Positions 1 to 11,340 are shown, numbered from the stretch's first letter. The stretch is DNA of 64,000 bases from Trichobilharzia szidati (GCA_944472155.2 OX235277.1:30142804-30206803), one strand, 5' to 3'. Numbers and translations: made by a program. The notes: generated from the letters alone by a model not told the origin.

Positions 1-455
1 TTAGTGTCGAGCTGACGATGAGGAACTAATTGAAAATGAATATACATGTTTCTTCGCTCAATCTGCTGGGTTTTTTAAAATGCGTAAATGAGAATTCAGA
101 AATTACAGTATATTTACTATTATTTTTATTTTATTTCTTTGCGTTCCGAGTAGAATACAAAGTTTCGAGCGTGGACTTGGAATTTTCATTAGCAGTGATT
201 TCATTCTTACAAGGTAGGGTTAGTAACCTCCCGCCTTCCCTCTTTACCGGGCTTACTACTGGCTATGCGAGGTTCGTATGAGTGAGTCGGGTGGAAATTG
301 AACCCCGGAGCACATGCGCGGTTGGCTAGCATTCTACCATCGCACCAACGAAACAAAACATTGCTTATATATAATATAAGAGAACAACACGAATGAGATG
401 AGTTTCTTTTACTGGAAATACATACACACAAAGAAACGAACAAAATGAGAATCAA
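1..455. other. CSK intron 6 (start), with SINE fragment
   Basis: No kinase exon is recognisable on the minus strand here. The only interpretable part is a minus-strand fragment of the tRNA-headed repeat S1 at about 211-350. Confidence 0.6.
211..350 (-). repeat. S1 SINE-like repeat, head and part of body
   Basis: Reverse complement shows a tRNA-like head (B-box-like GGGTTCAATTTCC) and the body segment with GAAGGCGGGAGGTTACTAACC. It matches better copies at 7851-8072 and 6056-6274 but lacks the last ~60 bases. Confidence 0.65.
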
Positions 456-461
456 ACTCAC

Positions 462-626
462 ATGCTAAATTTCAATTTTGTCATATCTGTTATTTCATCA
501 CGTGTACGAGAGTGTAGGTAGGTTAACAAGCTTCCATTGGCTAAATATTCTGTGACTAGATAAACAGCATCATCTGGTTCATACACCAAACCAATGAATG
601 AAATCAAATTAGGATGATTTATTTTC
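462..626 (-). CDS. CSK: CSK exon 6: kinase β4-hinge-αE (last exon visible)
   Basis: 165 nt after a gcaaatag acceptor. Reads KINHPNLISFIGL, then YLVTEYLANGSLLTYLHSR across the hinge and αD, ending LKFSM at the start of αE, just before where CSK continues DVCEAMEYLE. The donor is AGCAT/GTGAGT, phase 2. The hinge glutamate-tyrosine (TEY) and the GSL motif are as in CSK. The HRD and DFG motifs must lie on exons left of base 1; none is recognisable in 1-455. Confidence is high because the peptide joins exon 5 in frame. Confidence 0.88.
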
Positions 627-984
627 CTATTTGCGTTTATTTTTTTAATTTATTCATTTATCCATTTGAGTTCATTACCATCATTGATTCATAATGGTGG
701 TGGTAGGGTGGGGAGGTTAGGCCAACGTCATTGTTGTTTATAATAATCGACATTATCATTATACATTTATAAAACATAAGAGTAAAACAGAAAAGAAACT
801 ATTAATATTTCAGTGGGAAACATTACTAATACTCTTTAAAAAAAAGCAGCAAAATCAAAACTCCATTCTATTAAATCGTATAAAAGATAGAAAACAGAGT
901 AATATTGACAAGGTAAGTAGAGTAGAGTAGAACTTAACAGACAAACTCTGTGATTCGGAAATTCCCCACTTTTTACAGCAAAGA

Positions 985-1080
985 GATGACAGGAAAGGTT
1001 GAGCGTGTGGCTAGTAACCCCACCCATAAAAACAGCATCATGGCTGCTGAAACTGCAAGGCTGAAGTTTGAAGCCCTTTG
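985..1080 (+). repeat. S1 SINE-like repeat, 3' body fragment
   Basis: Matches the second half of the S1 repeat: GTGTGGCTAGTAACCCC, CTGCTGAAACT and the terminal TTGAAGCCCT. The tRNA-like head is absent. Confidence 0.6.
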
Positions 1081-1085
1081 AAATG

Positions 1086-1440
1086 TTTAATCTAGCTTTA
1101 TCTCTTGTTTGACCTTTCATTATTACAGGGAAGTTTATTTTATTTTGCAACGAGTGTAAAACAAAGCAATATTAGGAAATATATAAGATTTTTTTCAAGA
1201 ATAATGAACTTCATATACCCAATACCCATATTTTTTCAAACTATACATATTCTTACTATCCTTTCACACATTTTTATTTGATTATCGATTCACTTCATCT
1301 TTCTTATTGTGTAACTTCTAAACTTATAAGATTTTGACCTAATTCACTTCAATTATATAAAGGTTTACATAATTGTAGCTATCTTCATTATTCGTATCCC
1401 CATTTACATCAATTACTTGTGCTTTTATTGTCATCGATAT
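1086..1440. other. Repeat-poor intronic sequence
   Basis: A+T-rich CSK intron; nothing recognised in either strand. Confidence 0.5.
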
Positions 1441-1464
1441 CACTATGAGTAATCGACAAACTCT

Positions 1465-1880
1465 CGTTCTGCTGTAGATACATGGATGATACTTTTATCT
1501 TGCATAAGAATAAAGTCGATACTGAGTTCTTTCTTAAAACGTTCAGTATGTCTCACTCACTAATTGAGTTCACATACAAAACAGCGAAAGACAATACTAT
1601 ATCATTTCTTGATGTCCTGCTAACAAGAAGGGGAGATGGCAGTGTTAAGGGAGGTATTTTCCAGGAAAAATCATAGGTTGGTCAATACACCCATTTCAAG
1701 TCGTTTGTTCATCTTACACAGAGACGAAATCTCATCACTACCCTGAAGTTTTGTGCTAGAAAAATCTGCACAACCAACAATCTGGATAATGCAATAAGGA
1801 AAATGTAAAGCTCATTATATGAGAATGGATATCCAGAAGAATTTGTTATTCTCCATGATGAGAACAGATAGAAAAAAAAT
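1465..1880 (+). pseudogene. Penelope-like element, RT C-terminal fragment
   Basis: The frame reads RYMDDTFILHKNKVDTEFF and then IEFTYKTAKDNTISFLDVLL, the catalytic YxDD region and the FLDVL stretch typical of Penelope-like reverse transcriptases. After a stop near 1674, shifted frames give a thumb-like stretch with YENGYPEEFVIL. Both ends are truncated, stops interrupt it and an (AT)n tract follows at about 1902-1929. Lies in CSK intron 5, antisense to the gene. Non-functional. Confidence 0.72.
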
Positions 1881-1898
1881 GCCTGCAAACTGTGCAGA

Positions 1899-1901
<3 letters not shown>

Positions 1902-1929
<28 letters not shown>
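1902..1929. repeat. (AT)n microsatellite
   Basis: About 14 AT units directly after the Penelope fragment. Shorter AT tracts occur near 2682-2701, 17982-17994 and 62376-62397. Confidence 0.9.
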
Positions 1930-2339
1930 ACGACTCGGTAAGCCCACCGTAGCCTTCTTGAGCACTATCCAACACGGTTAGACAAACGAGTCGTTAAGTT
2001 AGTCAGAATTTTCATATTGGCACACCTTGTGGATACGGCGCATAAGTTTGATAAAAATTTCGTCTTTACAATGCTATACAATAGCGCCAACTCAATCCCC
2101 CTAGGCTTGTAAGTCTAGTGATACTAAACCATGCGAACTTAAAACCTGTAACTACAAATTCTGGTGACTAATTAGACTACAAACTTCACATTTATGAAAG
2201 AATAAGACTAGGTGAGTCACCACAATCAGATGACAACATATTTCAACTAAACGACTGGTTTTGTTTGAAGTATATTTGGGTTCAGAAACGTTTCATTGAG
2301 CCTCTTTCACTACCATGGTCTTAGTAATATTTTTTTCTT

Positions 2340-2610
2340 TTTCTTATATTCTTCATTCTTTGTCTTTCTGAATAGCTGTACTATGCTTACCACAACCTGT
2401 AATTTCTCTGAGAAGCTTCCACATGTTTCCTGGAGTTTTACATGACAAAATTCTTTGATTATAAATATTGTTTAGCCTCTTGATTTCGGATTTAATTTGA
2501 ATGTTTATCCTCCTAAGACCAGATTTATCCTTGGTCTTGTACAGTCTCTCTTTTTCTCTTCGAAGCTTTTTGAGATAAGGGGAAGATAAATATTTAAATA
2601 TAAGGACAGG
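2340..2610 (-). pseudogene. CR1/Rex-like LINE fragment, EN-RT linker
   Basis: The minus strand reads KLRREKERLYKTKDKSG, then IKSEIKRLNN and TPGNMWKLLREITG, the linker that precedes RT in jockey/CR1/Rex-type LINEs. The same peptide pattern recurs on the plus strand near 4580-4760, so this is a second, inverted fragment of the same family. No intact frame. Confidence 0.65.
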
Positions 2611-2619
2611 TCCAGTGAC

Positions 2620-3500
2620 CTTAAGACAATGACAGTTTCCATAGATGAATACTATGCCTTCATATTACATGACATAACAAGCAATATATATATATATATA
2701 TTATAATAATATCAGTGAACACACAAAATACGTACGATCGGTAATTTCTCTTCAGTTTTTACAGTTGAATAATAAAATTGTTTTAACGTAGATGTTTGAT
2801 GCACTTACAGTCAATACAGCTCCGCTGAAGTATACGAACTAGTGAATGATAACACAGGTGATCATGATAATAATAATAACAATAATGACGAGATAAAGCA
2901 AGTGCTTAAATAATTTAAGTAGTCAATCATTGCAGATGCGCAGGGAGATTGTGTATGTGGTGTGTGGGTGGGTGTGAAGGGGTAGAGGAGTAAAATAACC
3001 GCTATAGAAATTAAATTGCCAAATTAAGATCAACATAATGATAACAAGGGTAGTAGTACAACTATAAATGTTATTTACAGATATCTACGACTGGCGGCCT
3101 ACTTAGATCTTGGTCTATCAAAAATCCATCAATGATTATATTGCATCTAGTTTCTCGTGTTCAATTTGTTTTAAACCTATCAATGAACGAAATATTCCCA
3201 TATTGAGTCATAAGAAAAAGGCACAAACAGCGAAGAAAATTTTCTTTTCGACGATTCATTTCCATGAACTGTACAATCGTAATTATAATTAACAAAGAAA
3301 TCTTTAGACCAATCAGATACTGGTAAACTTTGTCCTTGGAAAATTGTATTACATAATGTAAGGTGTAAGAAGGGATGACTAATTGTAAGTTAGAAAGGAG
3401 ACAGAAGTTGGCATGACGTAATAAGTGTGAGATAATGAATAATCAATAAGCTCGTGTAAAATGGACAGGAACTAGTGGAAAGGCTATAAAGTGATTTTGT
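2620..3500. other. Intronic sequence without recognised genes
   Basis: A+T-rich, with a TA tract near 2682 and an (ATA)n-like patch near 2870. Nothing else recognised. Confidence 0.5.
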
Positions 3501-5040
3501 ATAAGATATGTATGAAGAGCAATGTTATTAATAAACAGTAATAGAGTGGAAATAAAATGTGGACCTGTTAAAATATTACCTCCAGTTGCATTGTTTACAC
3601 TCGCGAGATTTCAAATTTCCACAAAACCTAGGAAAAAGCATCATGCTGGGTGGCTACGTGCTTTGAAACCTATTCCTATACATCAAATGGTTGTTCCAGA
3701 GATTATGAGCACAAACTGTCGCTTTCTACCGGGTAAAATTAACTGTCTGCAATCCCTAGTGCCCTTCAATGTATACCACAGTGCAGGGATTATAACTCTT
3801 CAAGAAACCTGTATTCATGACCTATATGATGATAATTTAGTCTGTTTAAACGACTTCAGACTATTCAGACAAGATCGGGGTAGCTTTAAGAAGAAATGTG
3901 GTGGTGGCGTTGCAACCCTCATCAATTCTCAGTGGCATATTTCTAATAATTTATATTTTAGATTCTCTAATGACAAAATTGACTGGTTCACTGTCAAATG
4001 TCGACCAAAACACCTGTCTAAAGGTAACTACATATACATTTCAAGCATTTATATTGCATCTGGATGTAGTCTCTCAGAGCTGTCGTTACTCGCTGACGAA
4101 TTTACTTCCTTTGTTGCCACCTCCCTTGGAAAACCCTTGTCAATAATTACTGGTGTCTGCAATTCTTGTGACTACAGTTGCCTTACAGCATTAGGTAATG
4201 AAAATATTGTCAACTCAACATGACTAGAAAATAGCCTTGGTCTAGTGTTTACTAATGATTTCAGTATATTTGAAGCTCGGAAAAGAGCCCAACCACTCTA
4301 TTCTGATCACTGTATCGTAGGAATATTGCCCAAAATATATGGAAAGCTGCACAAAATGGCCTTCTTGAAACTTTTCAAGAAAACATAATATAGATTTTAC
4401 TCCCATGACAATATACACAATCTAAGATATGTGTTAAAAGTTACAAACTGGGACTTATTTACTGAACGAGTTTTAGATGACTCAATCACAAACGTAACAT
4501 GATATCTCAAATTGTGTCCTGATGTTTGTCGTCCAAAAGAAACACTTCTTAAGATTTGACTGCTTCTCCTCTTCTCAGCTCAGAAAGCTTCGCCGAGAAA
4601 AAGAAACGTTATACAAAATGAAAGACAACCCTGACGATAAGAGACTGAACATCTTAATTAAATCAGAAATATAAAGATTAAATATAATAACAAAAAGTTC
4701 TTTTCATGCAAAACCTCACCAGATATGTGGAAGCTATTTACGGGAATCATCGGTAGTAAGCAAATAAATAGTGATCCTTCTTCAGTTGACGCTGGTACGC
4801 TTAATAAGTCATTCATAAGTCATCCAGCATATGTTATTATTTAGAATGCTACAAGTGTAAAAAATGACTGATATTCCCGTCTTAGAACAAACGACGTCCT
4901 GAGGTGTCTCAAATCCTTGAAACCTATCTCGTCCTCAAAAAAATGTGCCGACATTTTATGTTATCCTCTCACTGGTATTTTAATGAGTCTTTTCCCACAA
5001 ACACTGCCTGCTTCTTGAAAGGACACTAAAATTGTTCTTG

Positions 5041-5225
5041 TGCGTCGGTGGCACAGTGGTTAGGACTCTCGCCGACCATGCACGTGGTCCGGGGTTCGAT
5101 CCCCTACCGATGCACACCCGATATCTATGGTCGGCCTGCAAAATTTGGGCTACCGATATCCATGCTGAAAATTCCATACTTGTACTGAAAATACGGTGTG
5201 GCATCAAGCTATAAGCAAAAATTAA
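5041..5225 (+). repeat. S1b SINE-like repeat (S1 head, different body)
   Basis: Head TGCGTCGGTGGCACAGTGG (A-box-like) with GGGGTTCGATCCCC (B box), nearly identical to S1. After GATGCACACC the body changes to one shared with 6337-6411 (CATGCTGAAAATTCCATA). It suggests head sharing between two SINE families. Confidence 0.7.
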
Positions 5226-5289
5226 AAAAATTAAAATTAAATCATCAAGTGAACCAACTGTTAAGTTTAAACCTATTGCTGTTTCTTTA

Positions 5290-5516
5290 TACCTTTGCGT
5301 TCCTGATGGAACATAGGGCGTCAAGATAGAGGCTTGAAGTTTCGGTAGTAGTGGTATTTATTTTTACGGGATGGGGTTGCTAGCCTCATGCCCAACTCTG
5401 CCTCTCTAGCGGTCCTATTACTGGCTTACCGAGGTAAAGGAGCGTGTTGGCCGGACATCGAACCCCGGACCACATGCGTGGTTGGCGAGCATTCTAACTG
5501 TGCCACCGACGCCCTA
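5290..5516 (-). repeat. S1 SINE-like repeat
   Basis: Near full-length minus copy. Reverse complement runs from GGCGTCGGTGGCACAG through the B box GGGGTTCGATGTCC to TATGTTCCATCAGGAACGC. It sits inside the degraded LINE at 3515-5990. Confidence 0.8.
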
Positions 5517-6053
5517 TTGCCATTACTTCACCTTTTTTTTTAAATAATGCGAAAAAAATGCCTTAACTTAGCCTTGAGCCTTCATTGAAGGCTTTTAATG
5601 ACCCTAAACATTTTGCTTATAAACATCGTGGGTGTACTTTAGATGCCACTGTCGTTTTATATCATAATATTGTCTCTAATTTAGACAGAGATACCAAATA
5701 TGTCTGCTGTGCCTTCCTTGATTATTAGCAAATATTATCTTGCCAAACTCTGTGCATCCTCTCGACATACAACTCACTCCTTGCATCTCATCAGGTAGAA
5801 ATAGAAGCAACTATAGAAGACTGTATGCTCGGACGACTGAGTACAAAAATTCTGCGATACCTTATTTAGCACACATTTTATGTGATAAGAAAAGCATAAG
5901 GTAGGAAATTACCAACTTACTGCGGAGCTCTAAGTAAACGGCCCTACTTTTTCGCATTATTATATTGTTGTCAGTATTCTTGTTGAATCTAATTTCATAT
6001 TCATATTCTTATCAAACAATATTATCAATGTTAATTTTTTTTGTATTCCTACA

Positions 6054-6274
6054 CGTTCCCCGGTGGAACATAGGGCTTCAAGCTAGAGGCTTGAAGTTTC
6101 TGTAGCAGTGATGTTTATTTTTACGGGATGGGGTTGCTATCCACATGCCCAACCTTCCCTCTTTACCAGTCTTATTACTGGCTTAGCGAGGTAGAGAAGT
6201 GCGTCGACTGGGGATCGAACCCCGGACCATGTGCTTGGTCAGCGAGCGTCCTAACCGCTGTGCCACCGACGCAC
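6054..6274 (-). repeat. S1 SINE-like repeat
   Basis: Full-length minus copy with an intact B box (GGGGTTCGATCCCC) and the terminal CCTATGTTCCACCGGGGAAC. No tRNA gene function is claimed: the 3' side of the head does not fold into a normal acceptor stem followed by a terminator. Confidence 0.82.
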
Positions 6275-6336
6275 ATCAATGTTAATGCCCTACTTTAATT
6301 ATTAACCCTGCAATGAGACAGATACAATACGCTACT

Positions 6337-6411
6337 ACATGCTGGAAATCCCATATATGTACCAAAAAATACTGTTTGGAGTAAAGTTATTATAAACATT
6401 ATGCAGAAATA
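6337..6411 (+). repeat. S1b body fragment
   Basis: Shares the CATGCTG-AAAT-CCATA...GTACC pattern and TATAA...GCA-AAA end with 5155-5225 but has no tRNA-like head. Confidence 0.5.
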
Positions 6412-6711
6412 AAGAATTATTCTATGTTGAAACTGTAGACCATGGTGAGAGGGAAAGATACTGGACAAAAGTACAGATTAGGTTGAGAGCGATTGATAGC
6501 ACAACTTGCCCTCACTAATACTTAGCAGTTGAAGATGGACAGACACCTCGAGGATGAAGGTTGGGACCTTCTAAGAAACTGTGAAAGCTGAATTTTTATC
6601 ACTCTGGTACACCCTGTCTATTAGCTGCTGCAGTGTAGATCTCCTGACAGATATTACTGTTCTTTTTTGACAGTGCACAAGAATACGACGATAAGCTTTC
6701 CGAAACATCTT

Positions 6712-6940
6712 AGGTATGCATTCACTCTTTGTGATTTTTCATATCCAAAAAAACTATTGTTCTTCCATATTACTATTCTTTTTTCCTTAAACTTCTGTTT
6801 ATTATCTCTCTTTTGAATCTCTCCTTACTCTCTTCTCTTGCTTTGTGTGCTAAATGGAGGATGGTAATTCGAACTGTTACACATCTGTGCAAAGTTCTAC
6901 GCTCTAACCAGTCAGTCATGCAACTCCCTCCAAAAGAGCA
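6712..6940 (+). repeat. RTE LINE 3'UTR fragment
   Basis: Carries the 3' end seen behind the RTE copy at 44488-45447: CATTCACTCTTTGTGA, then CTTGCTTTGTGTGCTA-ATGGA and TGTGCAAAGTTCT. Other orphan copies: 11777-11965 (minus) and 61880-62130 (plus). Confidence 0.62.
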
Positions 6941-7051
6941 GTTTTTTAATTATTTTTTCTAGTGTAGTAACTGAAAAGTATAAAGACCATCCATTAATTG
7001 TTCACTTTAAAGTAACACAAGCATTAAGTCATCCTTTATATTATTAATATT

Positions 7052-7092
7052 ATTCCCTTGGGTTCTGAGTGGAAAATAGGGCTTCAACAACA
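7052..7092 (-). repeat. S1 SINE-like repeat, terminal fragment
   Basis: Only the end (CCCTTGGGTTCTGAGTGGAA then ATAGGGCTTCAA on the plus strand) matches other S1 copies. Confidence 0.5.
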
Positions 7093-7480
7093 CACCACTT
7101 TATCCTCTTCTCTACATTTTTTTTAGCTGACTCCATCATCTTCGTGTAACACTTAGACCCATGCCGAACTCTTCGTTCCGCATTCGGGTTCCAGTCGACG
7201 GTCTTCCTATTGAGTAACTTCACTCGACGGTGGCCTAAGCATGTGTCTAATCCATCTTCATTTTTTTCTGCATATATGTGAGGTGATAGGTTCTTGGTTG
7301 GTTCGTTGCCTGGGAGAGTTCCCTGTTGTTAATCCTTTCTGGCAGACCATCTGATCTTCAGTATGGAGGCAGAGAAGACTACTGCTGACAAAAGTCTGCA
7401 GCAGTTTGCCGGAAATACTTTTTGTGACGTGTGCTCCAAGTCTCTGAACCATATAAAAGCACCGACTGACTTAACATTAT
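7093..7480 (-). pseudogene. SR2-type RTE LINE, C-terminal fragment
   Basis: Minus-strand frames resemble the region after RT in RTE elements: VQRLGAHVTKSISGKLLQTF, SSLLCLHTEDQMV, then a WIRHMLRPPS-like stretch. A related plus-strand copy lies at 16720-17700. Broken and truncated. Confidence 0.5.
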
Positions 7481-7850
7481 ATGCAGTAACCGCATTTAGT
7501 TAATCAAACTTATATAATTCTCACTGAGCTAGGGAAGCTTTTATTGCTCTTGTATTCTATTACAATAGTAGAACTAACTATGCTATATCGATTTACTATC
7601 TTCCCTTTTGTCTACTAATGCGTATACATATTGCAACGGGAAAGAGGTATACATCAAAGCAGCTTGTATTGATACAAGCAACTATTGCATTTTCTTCCCC
7701 TTTTTTCTCTCATTCTTTGCTTCTAACATACACATGCAAAAAAACAAGCATACGCATAAATGAAAAATATACAAGTTCCAGCATTCTAGCATAAGTACAT
7801 TTAAAACAATTAGTTCCCTTTATGAATTTAAATAAAGCAATAAGAAGACG

Positions 7851-8072
7851 CGTGCGTCGGTGGCATAGCGGTTAGGACGCTCGCCGACCATGCACATGGT
7901 CCGGGGTTCGATCCCCGACCGACGCACTCCTTTACCTCGCTAAGCCAGAAATAATGCTGGTGAAGAGGAAAGGTTGGGCATGAGGCTAGCAACCCCATCT
8001 TGTAAAATAAACACTGCTACAGAAACTTCAAGCCACTAGCTTGAAGCCCTATGTTCCACCGGGGAACGTGAA
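7851..8072 (+). repeat. S1 SINE-like repeat, best copy
   Basis: Reads GTGCGTCGGTGGCATAGCGG, then GGTTAGGACGCTCGCC, the perfect B box GGGGTTCGATCCCCGACC, and a body ending CCACCGGGGAACGTG. The A-box and B-box spacing fits an internal Pol III promoter, so it is probably a tRNA-derived SINE. Flanks show no clear target duplication. Confidence 0.83.
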
Positions 8073-8352
8073 GGAAAACAAAATAAGAAGACGCAATTCG
8101 TCTGAATCGTGTAATGTATTTGCGCAACACATTTCGAACAATCTAATCACACACGGACTTGTCATAGGAACATATATGAAATTAATAAAGAGGTAAGAAG
8201 TGAGAAGACAGATTTAGGTCAAGTTAAAAGGACATATTCAAGGTCAAAATAACAATGAAGACCACTAAACCAAATAGCAGAAGTAATAGTACATCTGCTA
8301 TGGTATCGAAACAAAATTTACCAAGGAAGGTTTAAGTACATTTATTTAGATT

Positions 8353-8935
8353 ATGGGATTTGGATTAATTTCATCTGTTAGATATCTCCACGAACTCACA
8401 TCAGTTAGACAGATTATTGAAAACGAGGGAGCGCTAGATAGCAGTTTCCTCCTGGTTTCGAACTCTTGAGCAATAAGCGCTCACGACGCTGCTAGGCATC
8501 AAACCCGAGACCTTCACGGTACGAGATCAAGCTCATTGACCACTAAAACATTTGGGCCGGAGTTCAGTGACTTATGAATTCTTTGTCAATTTGTGGTATA
8601 GCCCCACCATCAACCAGCACCTTCAGTGTGTATCCACTTCACGGTGATACGGTGGATCCCACTGGTTACGACTTCTAACTACAGCTTTAGGACATCCATG
8701 AATGAAGCTGGAGATTACCACATTTAGGATAAAGGATAATTGAATTCCGGCCCAAGTGACTTAATGGTCAGTAAACCTTTGTCTCGTAACCTGAAAATCC
8801 TAGGTTCGATTTGTGGGTGTGGACTGCTAAAGCGTCCCGAAATAGGACGAAACAACTGTCCAGTACTCCATAGTCTTCAATGGTTCTGCATCTGAAGTCA
8901 ATCCGTGATCAATGATAAAGTCTATTAGATCCCCG
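8353..8935. repeat. Foldback repeat with hammerhead-like arms, copy 1
   Basis: The left arm (8353-8563, minus sense) starts GGGATTTGG, carries CATCAGTTAGACAG and a reversed tRNA-like block with B box. The right arm (8741-8935, plus) has CGGCCCAAGTGACTTAATGG, AGGTTCGATT, then GCGTCCCGAAATAGGACGAA and a tail ending in CTATTAGATCCC. The arms are inverted copies separated by a ~180-nt middle. Hammerhead core decayed (CUGAUGA replaced). Confidence 0.7.
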
Positions 8936-8939
8936 CGAA

Positions 8940-9200
8940 CAAATTAATTTTATTGACCAAATTTAGACTTGTTGTAACCGTAAGACTTTAGTTCACATAA
9001 CATAAAAACTGATCACCCCTCAGTGACCGATGGATGTATGTCATCCAGCTTTACATAAGGTCAGTCGTAGCCCAACAAAAAAACTTAAGCCAAGGGTCCC
9101 CTGTAAACTACACCTAAAGATAAGAAAGTACAACTTTTAAGTGTGCAATGTATTGCTTAGTCAATTACTATCAGTAAGAAGTTTGGGCATTGTGGATTAG
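8940..9200. other. Intronic sequence, nothing recognised
   Basis: CSK intron 5; no coding similarity or repeat assignment. Confidence 0.4.
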
Positions 9201-9204
9201 ATGA

Positions 9205-9336
9205 AATAAAGTATAATTATATTTATATAGTTTGCACACAATGATAAATTTTGTTATTGGTAATATTTCGAGCAAAATTACCAGTAACAAAACTTATCAT
9301 TGTGTGTAAACTATTGAAATATAATTATACTTTATT
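9205..9336. repeat. 60-bp-arm perfect-type inverted repeat (hairpin)
   Basis: Left arm 9205-9264 and right arm 9277-9336 are reverse complements with only about five mismatches over 60 nt, around a 12-nt loop (9265-9276). Arms include CACACAATGATAA and AATAAAGTATAATTATA. TATTGCTTAGTC occurs just outside both sides (about 9149 and 9334). Confidence 0.85.
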
Positions 9337-9587
9337 GCTTAGTCTTCCAGACTGTCCATCCAAGTGCATCATCTAAAGACACATCCATAAAAATCTATAG
9401 GCAAACAATAAATAAAAGAAATTAGAGTTAGTCTCAACTCTCAGGATAAATTTTGAAGTAAATTGACTTCATCAGCAACTGCGTCTTTGTGGAGGAGTGC
9501 AACCTTCTGAAGAAACGCTTATGATGAAATATCATGACCTGGAAATTATTAAACAGTTATCATTTTCATCCTAATAATGTTGTCCGA

Positions 9588-9790
9588 CCAACAGCTGTTA
9601 TCTTGATGTGGTAGTCGGGCTTGAATATCGTTATGACTCAAAAAGCTACACTGGTTGAATACCAGTCGACTAAAAGCTATTACCATAATAGTCGAAGTCA
9701 TTTACACTATGCTGGGGGTTTGTGAGCAAATTCGTACAGCTGGTGGATAGGCAGGTAACAGCAAGAAACCAACTCCCATGGTGTAAGCAG
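9588..9790 (+). repeat. Unclassified dispersed repeat, copy 1
   Basis: Begins CCAACAGCTGTTATCTTGAT followed by GTGGTAGTCGG, and aligns over ~180 nt with 53862-54070 (CTACACTGGTTG / CTGCACTGGTTG; AGCTATTACCAT / AGCAGTTACCAT). No coding signal. Confidence 0.6.
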
Positions 9791-10021
9791 CTGGGAAGTA
9801 ATTACTGCTCATACACATGCTTCCATACATACAGGAAGCTTCCCTGACCATAAACCACTTAAGCAATCAACCTTATAGTGTAGTAACTTTAAAATAACCT
9901 CAACAAACATACATAGTTGAGTCAGATGCGACACATAATTAATAACAACTAGATGGGACAGTAATAAGCTGTAGGGAAAAAGGCAATACATAATAATAAT
10001 AATAAATCAAGGAATACTTAC

Positions 10022-10121
10022 GTCATAAGTGATGCTTCATAAGTTATGGCTAGTTTGGAAGCAGTCTTTTTATAGATTTTCACCGCCACTTGTCGACCAT
10101 TATAATTAGCTTTAAGAACTT
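10022..10121 (-). CDS. CSK: CSK exon 5: kinase β2-αC
   Basis: 100 nt between a ctttgctacag acceptor and a GTAAGT donor. In the frame set by exon 4 it reads EVLKANYNGRQVAVKIYKK and then YEASLMT. This contains the catalytic Lys of the VAVK motif and the αC Glu that salt-bridges to it; vertebrate CSK has AEASVMT at the same place. The exon ends mid-codon (AC) and the first base of exon 6 makes it Thr. It is isolated by a 7.6-kb intron upstream and a 9.4-kb intron downstream, both filled with repeats. Confidence 0.88.
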
Positions 10122-10377
10122 CTGTAGCAAAGAAGAAAGGTGTAAAAACAGAGCATGATTTTTGAATTATATTGTTCAATTAAAACATTTGAAAAAGCTG
10201 AAGAAATTCATTCTACAGAGCAGAAAACCTGATATTTTATTTACTTAACCGATGACACCTATTCTAATAAGATCACTTTGTTGAGATCCAAGTTGAAACA
10301 GAGTCGAATAAAGGGAAAAGAAACTGATTAGTTTATAATTAGACCACATTTAGTATGAACTCAGTTCCACGACTGAC

Positions 10378-10805
10378 GACTTGATATCAGTTAGAGAACC
10401 ATTGAAATTCAATGAGCACTGGACAGCTATTTCAATCTAGTTTGAGACACTTTAGTAGAATGCTCTTATGGCCAGGATGTTCACTAGTGATTGACTACAT
10501 GATGAAGTTTCCTGGAGTTCTAGTGAGAAGTCATGATCAGTGGGGTGCACCAGGTCGGTTGTCAAAACAAATACTCGCCAACGACACTGGCTGGCAGTGG
10601 TGCTGCAAATTGAGAAATGACAGAAGCTAGAATTCACGTGATGGCCTTTGTGTACTATCTCAGCAGCTGAATGGTCAACGACAACACCTCGTAACCTGAA
10701 GGCCCTGGGTTCGATCCCCGATGGGTGGGCTCGTGGGAGCGTACTGCTGAGGAGCCCAAAACTACGATGAAACGACTGACCTTAACTTTTATCAGTCCAT
10801 GACCA
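10378..10805. repeat. Foldback repeat with hammerhead-like arms, copy 2
   Basis: Left arm 10378-10475 (minus sense) contains GATATCAGTTAGAGAACCA and, reversed, AGTGTCTCAAACTAGATTGA. The right arm 10629-10805 contains a tRNA-like GGTTCGATCCCCG and then GTACTGCTGAGGAGCCC, CGATGAAAC. The middle (10476-10628) is shared with copy 5 (GTGAGAAGTCATGATCAGT). Confidence 0.75.
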
Positions 10806-10814
10806 AACCCAAAC

Positions 10815-11340
10815 ATGAAACTAACACTTGAAAACGGCCAGTTTGTTTTCAAATGTAATCATCACAACCCCAACAAGACATCAACCAACAAACACTGATC
10901 TTAAACAAAACTATGATCTCTCAGTTCAGACAAGCTAAAAGTGAAGGTGGATGACTATACTGGGAATGTCTGTAAAATAACAAAACATCCACTATACGAA
11001 ATGAACTTCGGTAATTCAGTGGTGCCATTTACACCACATGACTCGATGACCCTATGTAAGATTCCACTTTTACGAAATCTTAAAAAAGCGAACTTGTGGA
11101 TGTTCTCCAGTGATTGTTGACCTAATATGGTGACTTTCTTTAAATCAAATAATTCAGCCTTGAAATGATTCATCTCTACTCTTAAAATCAACAGATTATA
11201 CATAAGGCTAAATGTAATATCAGTACAACACGATGTTTATGTAGAAGACTGATGTTGTTTAGCTCACTTTTACAACAACAAAAAGGAGACTCCCTCTGGA
11301 AACCAATCAGATAGATTGATTTCAGTAACCGAACCTCTCT
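10815..11340. other. Intronic sequence, nothing recognised
   Basis: A minus open stretch at 10955-11203 shows no family motif and is regarded as chance. Confidence 0.4.

Larger units (their letters stand above)
3515..5990 (+). pseudogene. Degraded CR1/Rex-like LINE (EN to RT), split by SINEs
   Basis: The open stretch 3522-4223 gives an APE-type endonuclease: STNCRFLPGKINCLQ, IITLQETCIHD (catalytic Glu region) and CGGGVATLIN. Further on, frames give SDHCIVG (SDH motif), NWDLFTERVL and the linker RKLRREKETLYKMK, then CLKSLKP at about 4905. After two SINEs (5041-5515) the RT resumes at about 5580 with FAYKHRGCTLDATVVLYHN and KYVCCAFLDY (motif A), then decays. Many stops and frameshifts; inactive. 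It lies antisense in CSK intron 5. The clade call is from motifs only. Confidence 0.7.

Noticed and set aside
7851..8072. tRNA-like sequences (also 5041, 6054, 15521) as real tRNA genes
   Set aside because: A/B boxes are present, but no complete cloverleaf with anticodon and 3' terminator could be drawn, and the same head recurs with long SINE bodies.
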